This document shows, piece after piece, positions 24,616 to 34,432 of a stretch of 64,000 nt of DNA. Where the stretch lies: assembly GCA_024178355.1 (NCBI GenBank), contig JAMZNZ010000003.1:452527-516526 (forward strand), given 5' to 3'. The DNA comes from Maricaulaceae bacterium EIL42A08. Its GTDB lineage: Bacteria; Pseudomonadota; Alphaproteobacteria; Caulobacterales; Maricaulaceae. The position numbers and the translations under genes were made by a program. The notes beneath the pieces are model-generated. The model saw only the letters and a program-made list of their open reading frames with translations. It was not told where the DNA came from and did not search any database. The number at the start of each line of letters is the position of its first letter. The first letter of the stretch is position 1.

Positions 24616-25628
24616 AGCCGCTCTAAAAACCCGATCAGGCGCTGCATGTCTTTTGGCGGCTCGGTTTCAAAGCGCAGGCGTTCGCCGGTCACCGGGTGGT
24701 CAAAGCCCAGGATGGCCGCATGCAGGGCCTGGCGGCGGAAGTCTTTAAAGTCCTTGCCGCTATCAAGCTTTGCCAGGGGTGCGGACCGCCCGCGGCCATA
24801 GAGCGGATCACCCAGGAGCGGACAGCCCAGATGGGCCATATGGATGCGGATCTGGTGGGTGCGCCCGGTTTCAAGCCGGCACTCCACAAGGCTGGCCAAC
24901 GGTGTGCCCACCGACTTGCCTGGTTCCTGACCAAAGGTTTTGAGCGTCTCGTAATTGGTAACCGCGATCTTGCCAGCGGTGCTGTGCGGATCATCGATCA
25001 CGGCGAATTTCTTGCGGTCATAGCTGGAGCGGCCAAGCCGTGTCTCCAGCCGATCTGCGCGCGGCTTCGGCGCGCCGCGCACACAGGCGAGATACGCCCG
25101 CTCCACATCGTGTTTGGCAAAATACGCACCCAGCCCCTGGTGCGCGCGGTCGGACTTGGCGACCACCATCACGCCGGAGGTGTCCTTGTCGAGGCGGTGG
25201 ACGATACCGGGCCGCTGCACCCCGCCAATCCCCGACAGACTGCCAGCGCAGTGGTGGAGCAGGGCATTGACCAGCGTGCCGGTCCAGTTGCCCGCGGCCG
25301 GGTGGACGGTCATGCCGGCCGCCTTGTTGATGACGATCAGATCGTCATCCTCAAACAGGATGTCCAGCGGGATGTCTTCAGCACGCGGGGTGGCCGGTTC
25401 AGGCTCTGGCACTTTCAGCTCATAGAGCGCGCCTTCCTTCACCTTGGCGGATGGATCGGTCAGCACGTCGCCGTCCACGCACAGCGCGCCAGCCTCCACC
25501 AGCGCCTTGCAGCGTGAGCGCGACAAGTCCTCAAAGACCTGCGTCATCCAGCGGTCGAGCCGCTCGCCTGAAGCATCAGGGCGGGCCTGGCGAATGTCGG
25601 CCGAGAGTTCCGGGCTGGAGTCAGACAC
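24612..25628 (-). CDS. rluD: Ribosomal large subunit pseudouridine synthase, RluD type
   Basis: A 338-residue enzyme converting specific uridines in 23S rRNA to pseudouridine. An S4 RNA-binding domain (~20-80: DRWMTQVFEDLSRSRCKALVEAG) precedes the RluA-type catalytic domain. The motif G-I-V-H-R-L-D-K-D-T-S-G (~141-152) contains the catalytic Asp, and G-R-T-H-Q-I-R-I-H-M-A-H is the second signature. Length and layout fit RluD (positions 1911/1915/1917), though RluC cannot be excluded without alignment. Confidence 0.88.
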   Translation of the reverse strand: MSDSSPELSADIRQARPDASGERLDRWMTQVFEDLSRSRCKALVEAGALCVDGDVLTDPSAKVKEGALYELKVPEPEPATPRAEDIPLDILFEDDDLIVINKAAGMTVHPAAGNWTGTLVNALLHHCAGSLSGIGGVQRPGIVHRLDKDTSGVMVVAKSDRAHQGLGAYFAKHDVERAYLACVRGAPKPRADRLETRLGRSSYDRKKFAVIDDPHSTAGKIAVTNYETLKTFGQEPGKSVGTPLASLVECRLETGRTHQIRIHMAHLGCPLLGDPLYGRGRSAPLAKLDSGKDFKDFRRQALHAAILGFDHPVTGERLRFETEPPKDMQRLIGFLERL

Positions 25629-25706
25629 AGGCGGGCTGTCCTTTGCTTGGCCATGTTACAGGCGTGTGACGTGATCAAAACGCCACGCCGGGCGGAGTTG
25701 TGCGCT

Positions 25707-25746
25707 GCGTCAAATACCCGTCATCGCTTCGTCAGGGAAGCGTCAT
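25707..25746 (+). promoter_or_regulatory. Four-repeat Pho-box-like array
   Basis: Four heptamers recur at exact 11-base spacing: GCGTCAA (25707), CCGTCAT (25718), TCGTCAG (25729) and GCGTCAT (25740). Heptamers of the CTGTCAT type with four-base spacers are the known PhoB operator, so this looks like two adjacent Pho boxes. They lie 72-112 bases upstream of the TonB receptor start. The match rests on motif and spacing. Confidence 0.7.
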
Positions 25747-25818
25747 CATGAGCGGGTATCGGCGAGCTACCCGCAGGTCAGACCACTGGCTTGCTGTCTT
25801 ATCAAGAGGAAACTCCCC

Positions 25819-28113
25819 ATGCGCCTGAAAGCCCATCTCCTCGCTTGCGCTGCGCTGACCGCTGTGTCCACGCCTGCAATCGCTCAAACCGAAGCGGCAA
25901 CGCCGGCCACCACCGACGTCATCATCGTGACGACCCAGAAGCGCGAACAGTCGCTGGCCGACGTGCCGATCAACCTGACAGCCTTCAACAGCCAGCGCCT
26001 CTCTGAGCTGGGTATCGAGCAGTTTGATGACCTGTCTGACTTCGTGCCGGGCCTGGAAGTCCAGGAGCAATCGCCGAACAATCCCGGATTTGTGATCCGC
26101 GGCATCACCTCTGACGACGGTGCAGCCACCGGCGAAGCCCGCGTGGCGGTGTTCCAGGACGGCGTGTCCATCTCTCGCGCGCGCTCGGCCTATGTGGAAC
26201 TGTTTGACATCGAGCGCGTCGAGGTTGCCAAAGGCCCGCAGGCGACGCTGTTTGGTCGCGGCGCGCTGATTGGCGGCATCAACGTCATCCAGAACAAGGC
26301 CCAGATCGACGAGCAGGGCGGCTCAGCGGAAATCAGCGTGGGCGATTACAACCGCTTTGAGCTGCGCGGCCACTACAACATGCCGATCACGGATACCGTG
26401 GCCCTTCGCTTTGCCGGTGTGCACAAGCAGCGCGACGGCTATGTGGAGAATGTTCTCGGTGGTGAAGCCATGAACGGCGTCGAGCTGTCGGCTTACCGTG
26501 TTTCCGGGCGCTGGGCCCCGAGCGATGCGCTGACCGTTGACGTGATCGCCAACTACCAGACCGATACGCCTGAAGGCGGTACCAGCTTTAAGTCCGGCGC
26601 GATTCTTCCGGCCCCTGGTGGGTCTCTTGATCCGTGGGAGCCAGCCGCGCTGAACACCTTTGGCGGGTTTGAAGGCGGAGCGCCTCTTGGCATCGACCGC
26701 CAGGTTTATGGCGTGACCATCCTGACGGACTACATCATCAATGACGCTTGGTCGCTGAGCTCCATCTCCGGCTGGCGCGGCTTTGAAAGCGTTGAAATCT
26801 TTGATCCCGATGGCTTCGGTGCCGAATTGCTGGTGGTGGCTGAAGATGCCTCTGGCCGCCAATGGAGCCAGGAATTCCGGTTCAACTATGACGCAGGCGG
26901 TCCAGTGACCGGCTTCTTCGGTGGATCATATTTCTACGAAAGCGGCTCGCAGCGTATTCCGCTGGCTACCAATGAAGTCGTGGCCCAGGCCTTCATCTTC
27001 GGGCTCGACCCGGCAACGGCTCCGACCTTCTCGCTCGGGTTCTTCCAGGCGACCGGCCAGATCCTGCCGCTGAACACCTTCTATCTTGAAGAGACGGCAA
27101 ACCGGGGTGAAACCACCGCGCTCGACCTGTTCGGAGACGTGTCCTATGCGGTCAATGATCGCCTGAGCCTCACGGCCGGCCTGCGCTGGACTCGGGAAGA
27201 GAAAGAGGCCAGCCTTTATGGTGGCAACCTGAATGGTGTGAACAATATCTCCTTCACGCCGACTCTCTTCCTGCCTGCCACGCCCAATAATGGCTCACCG
27301 ATCAGCTCGGGCACGCGCGAGTTTGATGACTTCACCTGGCGCCTGGCTGCCCAGTATGATGTATCCGACACCATCAATGCGTGGGTCAGCTATGCTCGCG
27401 GTCGTCGTCCTGATGTGATCAGCTTTGACTCCACCGATCCGAACTTCTTCGTCGAAGTCCCCGCTGAACTGGTTGATAGCTATGAAATCGGGGCCTTCTG
27501 GACTTATGACAGCACTACACTGCAGGGTTCGGTCTTCTACTCAGAATACCAGAACTTCCAGACCGGTCGTTTTGAACCCAATAATGCAGTCTTCATTACC
27601 GACAATGCCGGTCAGGCGACCCAGTATGGCGTCGAGCTGGAGCTGAACCACCGCTTCAACGAGATGACCAGCCTGTTTGCGTCCTACGGCTATAATTTTT
27701 CGGAGTTTGATGACACTGACGAAAACGGCAATCCGCAGGAGTTCGCAGGCAACACCTTCCGCCTGTCGCCGGACCACGCTGTGTCGGTGGGTCTTCTCAC
27801 CGAGTTCGATCTGCCCATCGGTCGCCTGTCGATCATCCCGACCTGGACCTGGCAGTCGGAAGTCTTCTTTGACAACGACAATGACCTGACCGACGCGGTC
27901 CAGGATGAAACCCAGACCGATTATGGCATTGTCGACCTTCGCGTGCGCCTCGATGCGGCTGATGATCGCTTCTACATGGTCGCCTTTGTCGAAAACCTGC
28001 TGGATGAAGAGTTTATCATCGATGCAGGCAATACCGGTGATGCCTTCGGTATCCCGACCTTTATCGCTGGCTCACCGCGCATGGTGGGGCTGCGGGTCGG
28101 CACCGAATTCTAA
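25819..28113 (+). CDS. TonB-dependent outer-membrane receptor
   Basis: A 764-residue receptor. After a Sec signal (…TPAIAQ) comes a TonB-box-like V-I-I-V-T-T-Q-K-R-E-Q (~35-45). The plug domain (~50-160) has D-V-P-I-N-L-T-A-F and R-V-E-V-A-K-G-P-Q-A-T-L-F-G-R-G. A 22-strand barrel follows and ends in R-V-G-T-E-F with the terminal Phe. It imports a large substrate using TonB energy. The Pho-box-like array and the downstream PhoD suggest a phosphorus-containing ligand, which is inference. A strong AAGAGGAAA ribosome site precedes the ATG. Confidence 0.93.
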   Translation: MRLKAHLLACAALTAVSTPAIAQTEAATPATTDVIIVTTQKREQSLADVPINLTAFNSQRLSELGIEQFDDLSDFVPGLEVQEQSPNNPGFVIRGITSDDGAATGEARVAVFQDGVSISRARSAYVELFDIERVEVAKGPQATLFGRGALIGGINVIQNKAQIDEQGGSAEISVGDYNRFELRGHYNMPITDTVALRFAGVHKQRDGYVENVLGGEAMNGVELSAYRVSGRWAPSDALTVDVIANYQTDTPEGGTSFKSGAILPAPGGSLDPWEPAALNTFGGFEGGAPLGIDRQVYGVTILTDYIINDAWSLSSISGWRGFESVEIFDPDGFGAELLVVAEDASGRQWSQEFRFNYDAGGPVTGFFGGSYFYESGSQRIPLATNEVVAQAFIFGLDPATAPTFSLGFFQATGQILPLNTFYLEETANRGETTALDLFGDVSYAVNDRLSLTAGLRWTREEKEASLYGGNLNGVNNISFTPTLFLPATPNNGSPISSGTREFDDFTWRLAAQYDVSDTINAWVSYARGRRPDVISFDSTDPNFFVEVPAELVDSYEIGAFWTYDSTTLQGSVFYSEYQNFQTGRFEPNNAVFITDNAGQATQYGVELELNHRFNEMTSLFASYGYNFSEFDDTDENGNPQEFAGNTFRLSPDHAVSVGLLTEFDLPIGRLSIIPTWTWQSEVFFDNDNDLTDAVQDETQTDYGIVDLRVRLDAADDRFYMVAFVENLLDEEFIIDAGNTGDAFGIPTFIAGSPRMVGLRVGTEF

Positions 28114-28142
28114 ACCGTTTCGTCCGGGGGGACGGGGCAGTG

Positions 28143-28185
28143 GCCGACGCCGGATCGAGGGGACCGGCGTCGGCTGCGCGTTTTT
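28143..28185 (+). terminator. Intrinsic terminator between the TonB receptor and phoD
   Basis: A perfect 11-bp stem (28143-28153 with 28164-28174) is followed after seven bases by TTTTT. It separates two genes that otherwise look like a functional pair. Confidence 0.75.
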
Positions 28186-28254
28186 ACCCCTTGCGAGCCG
28201 TGCCGGTGAGGATCACCCTTGCCGCTGGAACTGTTTCTAGGGGAGGACGCCACG

Positions 28255-29958
28255 ATGCAAAACGAGATGAAGCTGACACGGCGCGCTGCGCTTCTGGCTG
28301 GTGTGGGGGCCACGGCGGCGCTGGGCGCGTGTTCTGAGCCGAGCTTTGCGCCCCTGGGTCAGCCTGACGGGCCGTTCAAGCACGGGGTGGCCAGCGGTGA
28401 CCCTGACCAGACCAGCGTCATGCTGTGGACCGCCGTTACCGGAGATGAGGGCGCTCCGGTCACGGTGGAGCTGGCCGCTGATGAAGCGTTTGAAGACTTC
28501 ATGTATGAGGCCGAGGCGGGCCCCGCCGGTCCGCCCACAAATGGCGCAACGCCTTACAAGATCCTGATCGAAGGGCTGCAGCCGGCCCAGCGGATTTATT
28601 ACCGCTTCCGCTATCGGGAAATGGACTCTCAGGTTGGCACCACGACCACGCTGCCCGATGGCGCGGTGGATGAGTTCCGCATCGCGGCCTTCTCCTGCTC
28701 CAACTACCCGGCTGGCTTCTTTAATTCATACCGACACGCCGCTGAGCGTGGGGATGTCGATCTGGCGGTGCATCTGGGCGATTATCTTTATGAGTATGCG
28801 GCTGACGGTTATGCCTCTGAGGACGCTGAGCGGCTGTCGCGGGTTGTCGATCCGGCCCACGAGATCGTGACCTATGACGACTATGCGCGCCGCCATGCGC
28901 AGTATTCGTCCGATCCCGACCTGCAGGCGCTGAAAGCTGCCGTGCCGATGCTGCTGATCTGGGATGATCACGAGACAGCCAACAACGCTACGCGCGATGG
29001 CGCGGAAAATCATAACGAAGGTGAGGGCGACTGGATCACCCGCCGCGACGAGGCTTTGCGCGCCTGGCAGGCGTGGACCCCGACGCGCGAGCGCACGCCC
29101 ATGCATGAGCGCTGGGGCAGCCTGGATATTGGTGATCTGGCGCGCCTGATCTTCATCGAGACACGCCTGACGGCGCGCTCTGAAGAAATCCTGCTTGATC
29201 CCTTCCCGGTCGATCCGAGCACCGCAGATCCTGAGGATCCGGAAAACCGGCGCATTGTGGCCGAGTGGCTGGAGGCGACCGCGGGCGCTGAAGACCGCAC
29301 CCTGCTGGGGCCTGAACAGCTTGCCTTTGTCGAAGCTGCGCTGGGTGAAAGCGTCGCCAATGGCCAGCCGTGGCGCATCTTTGCCAACCAGGTGATTATG
29401 GGCCGCGTGCCGGCACCGAATTATCCCAAAGTCATGCCTTTCTGGCTGCGCTGGGCGGTGCAGAGCTCTGACCCGCTGGCGTGGAGCTATATCCAGCGCT
29501 TTGCCTTTGGCACGCCATTCAATCTGGATGCCTGGGACGGCTACCCGGCTGAGCGCGAGCGCCTGTTCCAGGCTGCGCGCGGCGCCAATGCCGACTTCAT
29601 CACCCTGACCGGTGATACCCACAACGCCTGGGCCATCGACCTGAAGACCGATGAGGGCACGCGTGTGGGGACCGAGTTTGGCGTCACTTCGGTCAGCTCT
29701 CCCTCGCGCTTTGAACGGCTGGAGCTGCCCGGTGTCGACTTTGGCGTCTACACCGAAGAGGCCGCCCCGGATGTCATGCGCCACAACGCCTATGACCGGG
29801 GCTATCTGCACCTGACGCTCACGCGCGATGAGGCGCGCGCTGAATTGATGGTGGTGGATACCTGTAAGAGCCGGAACTTCAACGCCTATCCAGACAGTGT
29901 CTGGCGTGTGCGCCCGGCTTCAGGTGGCGCGGTGCCCCAGGCCGAGCGCATCTCCTAA
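28255..29958 (+). CDS. phoD: PhoD-family alkaline phosphatase/phosphodiesterase with Tat signal
   Basis: A 567-residue enzyme releasing phosphate from phosphoesters outside the cytoplasm. The N terminus L-T-R-R-A-A-L-L-A-G-V is a twin-arginine signal ending in an A-C lipobox-like site. Metal-site motifs are visible: S-C-S-N-Y near 146, H-L-G-D-Y-L-Y-E-Y, W-D-D-H-E-T-A-N-N, and G-D-T-H-N-A-W toward the C terminus. The start at 28255 follows GGGGAGGAC. It lies behind the TonB receptor with a terminator between, so it may depend on read-through or an unseen promoter. Confidence 0.9.
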   Translation: MQNEMKLTRRAALLAGVGATAALGACSEPSFAPLGQPDGPFKHGVASGDPDQTSVMLWTAVTGDEGAPVTVELAADEAFEDFMYEAEAGPAGPPTNGATPYKILIEGLQPAQRIYYRFRYREMDSQVGTTTTLPDGAVDEFRIAAFSCSNYPAGFFNSYRHAAERGDVDLAVHLGDYLYEYAADGYASEDAERLSRVVDPAHEIVTYDDYARRHAQYSSDPDLQALKAAVPMLLIWDDHETANNATRDGAENHNEGEGDWITRRDEALRAWQAWTPTRERTPMHERWGSLDIGDLARLIFIETRLTARSEEILLDPFPVDPSTADPEDPENRRIVAEWLEATAGAEDRTLLGPEQLAFVEAALGESVANGQPWRIFANQVIMGRVPAPNYPKVMPFWLRWAVQSSDPLAWSYIQRFAFGTPFNLDAWDGYPAERERLFQAARGANADFITLTGDTHNAWAIDLKTDEGTRVGTEFGVTSVSSPSRFERLELPGVDFGVYTEEAAPDVMRHNAYDRGYLHLTLTRDEARAELMVVDTCKSRNFNAYPDSVWRVRPASGGAVPQAERIS

Positions 29959-30108
29959 GCCACACTGGTCCAAGGCTTGCTGAGGTTTAATCCGGTAAAG
30001 CTGGACAGGCCTGCCTGGTAACGCCAGTTTGTTAAGTGAACGCCGTTAGGCTTGGGCTGTAATTGCAGAGGGGGAGGACGCGTCAGCGGCCTCAACGAAG
30101 GAAATATA

Positions 30109-32010
30109 ATGTCTGAATCGACGAGTAATCAGAACCCGCTCGCCCTGGTGTGGCACTGGATTGGTGTGATCCAGCACGGGATTTTGCGCTTCTTTGGCAT
30201 CATCTTCATCGTGCTGTTCGCGCTGATGGTTCCAAGCTGCATTGCGGGCATGGCTGGCAGCGGTGATGAATTCACCATGGCCGACAATGGCGTTCTGAAG
30301 TTCGCACCCAATGGCGTTGTTGTTGAGGAAGAAGTTCGTCTGACCCCGGATCAGGCCTTCACCGGCGCTCTGCTGGGCGGCGGCGAGCCGGCCCAGATTT
30401 ATCTGCGCGATGTGGTCGAGGGCCTGCGCATGGCGGCTGAAGACGACGCGGTGTCCACCCTGCTGGTGAATTTTGATCGCCTGCTGGGCGCAACTCCGGC
30501 CGCGATGCACGAGATCGCCGAAGAGATGGAAGCCTTCCGCGCTGCGGGCAAAGAGATCATCGCCTATGGCGACAACTATTCGAACGGCTCCTGGTTCCTC
30601 GCCGCTCACGCCGATGAAGTCCATCTGCACGATTACGGCGCGGCGCTGCCGACCGGCTACGGATCGTATCGCACCTACTTTCGCTCTCTGCTGGATCGCT
30701 TTGAAGTTACGGTGAATGTCTACCGCATCGGCACGTTCAAGTCTGCGCTGGAGCCTTTCCTGGGCGACGCCATGAGTGAGGCGGCCGCTGAAGCCAACCT
30801 CTTCCTGTTTGGTGATATCTGGGACGAGTACCAGACCGCAACCGAAGAGGCCCGCGGCCTTGAGCCTGGCACCGTGCAGCGTGTGGCTGATACCGCACCG
30901 GACCTTCTTGAAGCGGCCGGCGGCAATACCGCCCAGGCGTCTTTGGATGCTGGCATGGTCGATGCGCTGGTGGGCCGTGCGGCCTTCCGCGATCAAATGA
31001 TTGAGCGCTTTGGGGCCGGTGACGATAACCGCAATGTTGAAGCCAGCGACTTCTTTGAATATGTCGAGGCAAACCGTGCGAATGGCTCCACCTCGGGCGA
31101 CAAGATTGCCGTGATTGTGGCGTCTGGCTCCATCGTTGCTGGCAACGGCGACGGCGGAGTGATTGGTGGCGATGCTCATGCCGAGCTGGTTCGCCGCGCC
31201 CGTCTTGATGACGACGTGCGCGCCATCGTGCTGCGCATTGACTCAGGCGGCGGTTCGGCCTTTGCGTCTGAGCTGATCCGCGAAGAGCTGGAGCTCGCTC
31301 GCCTTGAGGGCAAGCCGGTCATCGCGTCCATGGGCGGTGTAGCGGCCTCTGGCGGCTACTGGATTGCCACCCCGGCCAACCGCATCTTTGCCGAGCCGAC
31401 GACCATCACCGGTTCTATCGGCATCTTCGGTTTCATCCCGACCTTTGAGAACGCGGCCAATAACTATGGCGTGTTTGAGGACGGTGTGGCGCTGACCGAA
31501 ACCGCACGCGGTCCGTCGCCCTTTGGCGGTGTGCCGGAAAGCTGGGACCGGATCATCCAGTCCAATATCGAGTATGGTTATGAGCGCTTCCTGGGCATTG
31601 TGGCGGAAAGCCGTGGCATGACCCGCGACGAAGTTGACGCCGTGGCCCAGGGCCGGGTCTGGACCGGTAATCAGGCGCTGGAACGCGGCCTGGTGGACGA
31701 GCTGGGCGGTTATGACGAAGCTGTGGCGGCTGCCGCTGAGCTCGCAGGTCTGACCGATGGCGACTATTCGGTGGTGGAAGTCACCAAGCCGCTGACCGAG
31801 TTTGAGCAATTCTTAAAGGATATCGGCCTTGAAACCGAAAGCTCTGCCGTGGTGCGCGCGTTTGTGGGCGACGGCCTGTTCGGGACCGGCTTCCTGGGCC
31901 AGGCGGTGTCTGATGCCCGTGACGAGCTGGAGCGGATCAATCTCCTGAATGATCCAAACCACGTCTACGCCACCTGCCTGTCGTGTGAGAGCCTGCGCAC
32001 CTTCCGCTAG
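30109..32010 (+). CDS. sppA: Signal peptide peptidase SppA, 67-kDa type
   Basis: A 633-residue membrane serine protease that degrades cleaved signal peptides. One N-terminal helix (~30-50) anchors two tandem S49 domains. The catalytic Lys sits in the first half (Y-R-I-G-T-F-K-S-A-L-E-P-F) and the catalytic Ser in the second (M-G-G-V-A-A-S-G-G-Y-W-I-A). The start at 30109 follows GAAGGAA. A bidirectional terminator separates it from convergent folE. Confidence 0.95.
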   Translation: MSESTSNQNPLALVWHWIGVIQHGILRFFGIIFIVLFALMVPSCIAGMAGSGDEFTMADNGVLKFAPNGVVVEEEVRLTPDQAFTGALLGGGEPAQIYLRDVVEGLRMAAEDDAVSTLLVNFDRLLGATPAAMHEIAEEMEAFRAAGKEIIAYGDNYSNGSWFLAAHADEVHLHDYGAALPTGYGSYRTYFRSLLDRFEVTVNVYRIGTFKSALEPFLGDAMSEAAAEANLFLFGDIWDEYQTATEEARGLEPGTVQRVADTAPDLLEAAGGNTAQASLDAGMVDALVGRAAFRDQMIERFGAGDDNRNVEASDFFEYVEANRANGSTSGDKIAVIVASGSIVAGNGDGGVIGGDAHAELVRRARLDDDVRAIVLRIDSGGGSAFASELIREELELARLEGKPVIASMGGVAASGGYWIATPANRIFAEPTTITGSIGIFGFIPTFENAANNYGVFEDGVALTETARGPSPFGGVPESWDRIIQSNIEYGYERFLGIVAESRGMTRDEVDAVAQGRVWTGNQALERGLVDELGGYDEAVAAAAELAGLTDGDYSVVEVTKPLTEFEQFLKDIGLETESSAVVRAFVGDGLFGTGFLGQAVSDARDELERINLLNDPNHVYATCLSCESLRTFR

Positions 32011-32035
32011 GCTCCACGCCAGACCTTGCGCAAAC

Positions 32036-32072
32036 AAAAAGCCCGGGAGCGATGCTCCCGGGCTTTTCTTTT
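32036..32072. terminator. Bidirectional terminator between sppA and folE
   Basis: A perfect 10-bp stem GCCCGGGAGC (32041-32050) / GCTCCCGGGC (32054-32063) has AAAAA on its left and TTTTCTTTT on its right. It can therefore end transcription from both convergent genes. Confidence 0.9.
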
Positions 32073-32103
32073 AAAGCGTTTGGCTTCGCTTTGGTCGTCT
32101 TGT

Positions 32104-32730
32104 TTAGCGCTTGGACTGTTCGCACAGGCTCATGAAGCGCTGGCGCAGTTCAGGGTTGGCCTTGAACTCGCCGGTAAAGCTGGTGGTGATGGTCGACACA
32201 TTCGGGTGGTGGACACCGCGGGTCGTCATGCACTGGTGCTTGGCATCGACGAAGATCGCCATGCCGCGCGGGCTCATCGCCTCTTCGATGGCGTCGGCGA
32301 TCTGGGCTGTCATCGTCTCTTGCGTCTGCAGACGCTTGGAGAAGGCCTCGACCACCTTGGCGATTTTGGAGATGCCCACTACGGCCCGGTCCGGCAGATA
32401 GGCGACGCAGGCCGTGCCCAGGATCGGAGCCATGTGGTGTTCGCAGTGCGATTCCACATCGATATGGGTCAGCATGACCATGTCTTCATAGCCCTGCACG
32501 TCCTCAAAGCGCTTGCCGAGGATTTGCGTGGGGTCTTCGCCATAGCCGCGGAACCATTCTTCATAGGCTTTGACAACGCGCTTCGGCGTTTCCAGAAGGC
32601 CTTCACGCTTGGGATTGTCACCGGCCCAGCGCAGCAGGGTGCGCACGGCTTCTTCAGCTTCTTCGCGGGAGGGCTTGGGAGCCATTTCTTCAACCGACTC
32701 CAATGTCTTCTTGTCTGTTACAGCGTCCAT
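32104..32730 (-). CDS. folE: GTP cyclohydrolase I
   Basis: A 208-residue enzyme making 7,8-dihydroneopterin triphosphate from GTP, the first step of folate synthesis. Zinc ligands are seen in [11 protein letters not shown] and in the later C-M-T-T-R-G-V near the C terminus. Other core motifs are G-L-L-E-T-P-K-R-V and [11 protein letters not shown]. The start at 32730 (MDAVTDK) is taken because AAAGGAT precedes it; the longer upstream frame reads Pro-rich and is not family-like. Confidence 0.96.
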   Translation of the reverse strand: MDAVTDKKTLESVEEMAPKPSREEAEEAVRTLLRWAGDNPKREGLLETPKRVVKAYEEWFRGYGEDPTQILGKRFEDVQGYEDMVMLTHIDVESHCEHHMAPILGTACVAYLPDRAVVGISKIAKVVEAFSKRLQTQETMTAQIADAIEEAMSPRGMAIFVDAKHQCMTTRGVHHPNVSTITTSFTGEFKANPELRQRFMSLCEQSKR

Positions 32731-33012
32731 GACGCGGATCCTTTCGTTGACGGGCGCTGCACCAATCGGCGGCAGCGAAGTACCGGTTTCCGGATCCAGC
32801 GGAGTCGGGGCATGCACAACCCCCAGCACGCGCCGGGTCTAGATCATTCAGTACAGTTACAGTGTGAACTGTGCTGGCGCTTAAATAGGAGCCCGATTTG
32901 AGATTCCAAACCGATTGGCATCCTTTTTTTGAACGCAAGGGTGTTGTAGACCGCTCAAGACCAGCCTGCAAACACGCCGCAGGCGGTTTCCCGCATATGT
33001 GAAAGTGCCGTG

Positions 33013-34401
33013 ATGACCGATCTTGTCCTGTATGACACCGCAGCGCGTAAAAAGCGCGCCTTCGTTCCCGCTGATGCCAGCCGGGTAACGATGTATGTGT
33101 GTGGTCCGACGGTCTATTCCACGGCCCATATCGGCAATTTCCGTCCGCCCATCACCTTTGACGTGCTGTTCCGGGTGCTGCGCCATCGCTTTGGCGCGGA
33201 TCGGGTTGTGTATGCGCGCAACATCACCGATGTGGACGACAAGATTAATGCCGCGGCCGCCAAAGAGGGTGTCGACATTTCAGTCATCACCGACCGCTTC
33301 ACGAAAATCTATCGCGAGGACTCCGCCGCGCTGAACATCCTGCCGCCGGATCTTGAGCCAGCCGCAACCGCCCACATGGCCGAGATGATTGCGCTGATGG
33401 AAAAGCTGGTGGCCGACGGTTTTGCCTATGCCGCTGAGGGCCATGTCCTGTTCGATGTGACCGCGTATGACCAGTATGGCGCGCTGTCGCGCCGCTCGCT
33501 CGATGACATGATTGCAGGTGCCCGGGTGGAAGTGGCCCCGTACAAGCGCAATCCGTCCGACTTTGTGCTGTGGAAGCCGTCGAAAGCGGGCGAGCCGGTG
33601 TGGGACAGCCCGTTCGGGCCGGGGCGCCCGGGCTGGCACCTGGAATGCTCGGCCATGATTGAAAAAACGCTGGGCGAAACCATTGATATCCATGGCGGCG
33701 GGGCGGATCTGGTCTTCCCCCACCACGAAAACGAGATTGCACAATCAGCCTGCGCTCATGGCGGTAAGGCGCTGGCAAACTACTGGCTCCACAACGGGTT
33801 TTTGTCGATTGAGTCTGAGAAGATGTCGAAATCGCTCGGCAATATCGTCAAACCCAACGAGCTGTTAAGCGCCGGCATCAAGGGTGAGGTGATCCGCTAC
33901 GCCATGCTGACCGGTCACTATCGCGCGCCGCTGGACTGGAACCAGACGCTGATCGAGCGCGCCCAGAAGTCGCTCGACCGGCTCTATGGCGTGCTGCGGC
34001 GTTTAAAGGACGTGAAGGCCGCAGACGTGCCGCCGACCGAAGGTGTCATGAAGGCGCTGAACGACGACCTCAACACGCCCAAGGCACTCGCCGCCCTGTT
34101 CGAAATCGCTGGCCGCGCCAACAAGGCCGAAACCATCGAGGCGCAAGCCGAGGCCAAGGGCCAGCTGCTGGCCGCGGGCGCTCTGCTGGGCCTGTTTGAA
34201 AGCGACGCGGATGCCTGGTTCGGGCTCGATGACCTGTCAGAGGCTCAAAAGGCTGAAATCGACGGCCTGCTGGTCCAACGTGCCGAAGCCCGCAAGGACA
34301 AGGACTTCGCCCGCGCCGACGCCATCCGCGATGAGCTGACCGCCAAAGGCGTCATGGCCGAAGACGGCCCGGAGGGGACAACATGGCGGATGAAGGGGTA
34401 G
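33013..34401 (+). CDS. cysS: Cysteinyl-tRNA synthetase
   Basis: A 462-residue class I synthetase charging tRNA-Cys. It shows the HIGH-type motif H-I-G-N-F-R-P, the preceding zinc Cys in Y-V-C-G-P-T-V-Y, W-H-L-E-C-S-A-M, the H-G-G-G-A-D-L-V-F-P-H-H-E-N-E block and E-K-M-S-K-S-L-G-N. The C-terminal DALR-like domain ends K-G-V-M-A-E-D-G-P-E-G-T-T-W-R. GTG at 33010 directly before the ATG is an alternative start. Confidence 0.97.
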   Translation: MTDLVLYDTAARKKRAFVPADASRVTMYVCGPTVYSTAHIGNFRPPITFDVLFRVLRHRFGADRVVYARNITDVDDKINAAAAKEGVDISVITDRFTKIYREDSAALNILPPDLEPAATAHMAEMIALMEKLVADGFAYAAEGHVLFDVTAYDQYGALSRRSLDDMIAGARVEVAPYKRNPSDFVLWKPSKAGEPVWDSPFGPGRPGWHLECSAMIEKTLGETIDIHGGGADLVFPHHENEIAQSACAHGGKALANYWLHNGFLSIESEKMSKSLGNIVKPNELLSAGIKGEVIRYAMLTGHYRAPLDWNQTLIERAQKSLDRLYGVLRRLKDVKAADVPPTEGVMKALNDDLNTPKALAALFEIAGRANKAETIEAQAEAKGQLLAAGALLGLFESDADAWFGLDDLSEAQKAEIDGLLVQRAEARKDKDFARADAIRDELTAKGVMAEDGPEGTTWRMKG

Positions 34402-34432
34402 CGCGAAACGCCACCCCCCTCAGCCCCCACCC

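Noticed and set aside
28726-31179. Long minus-strand frames inside phoD and sppA
   Set aside because: The plus-strand genes carry catalytic motifs; the antisense frames show no domains.
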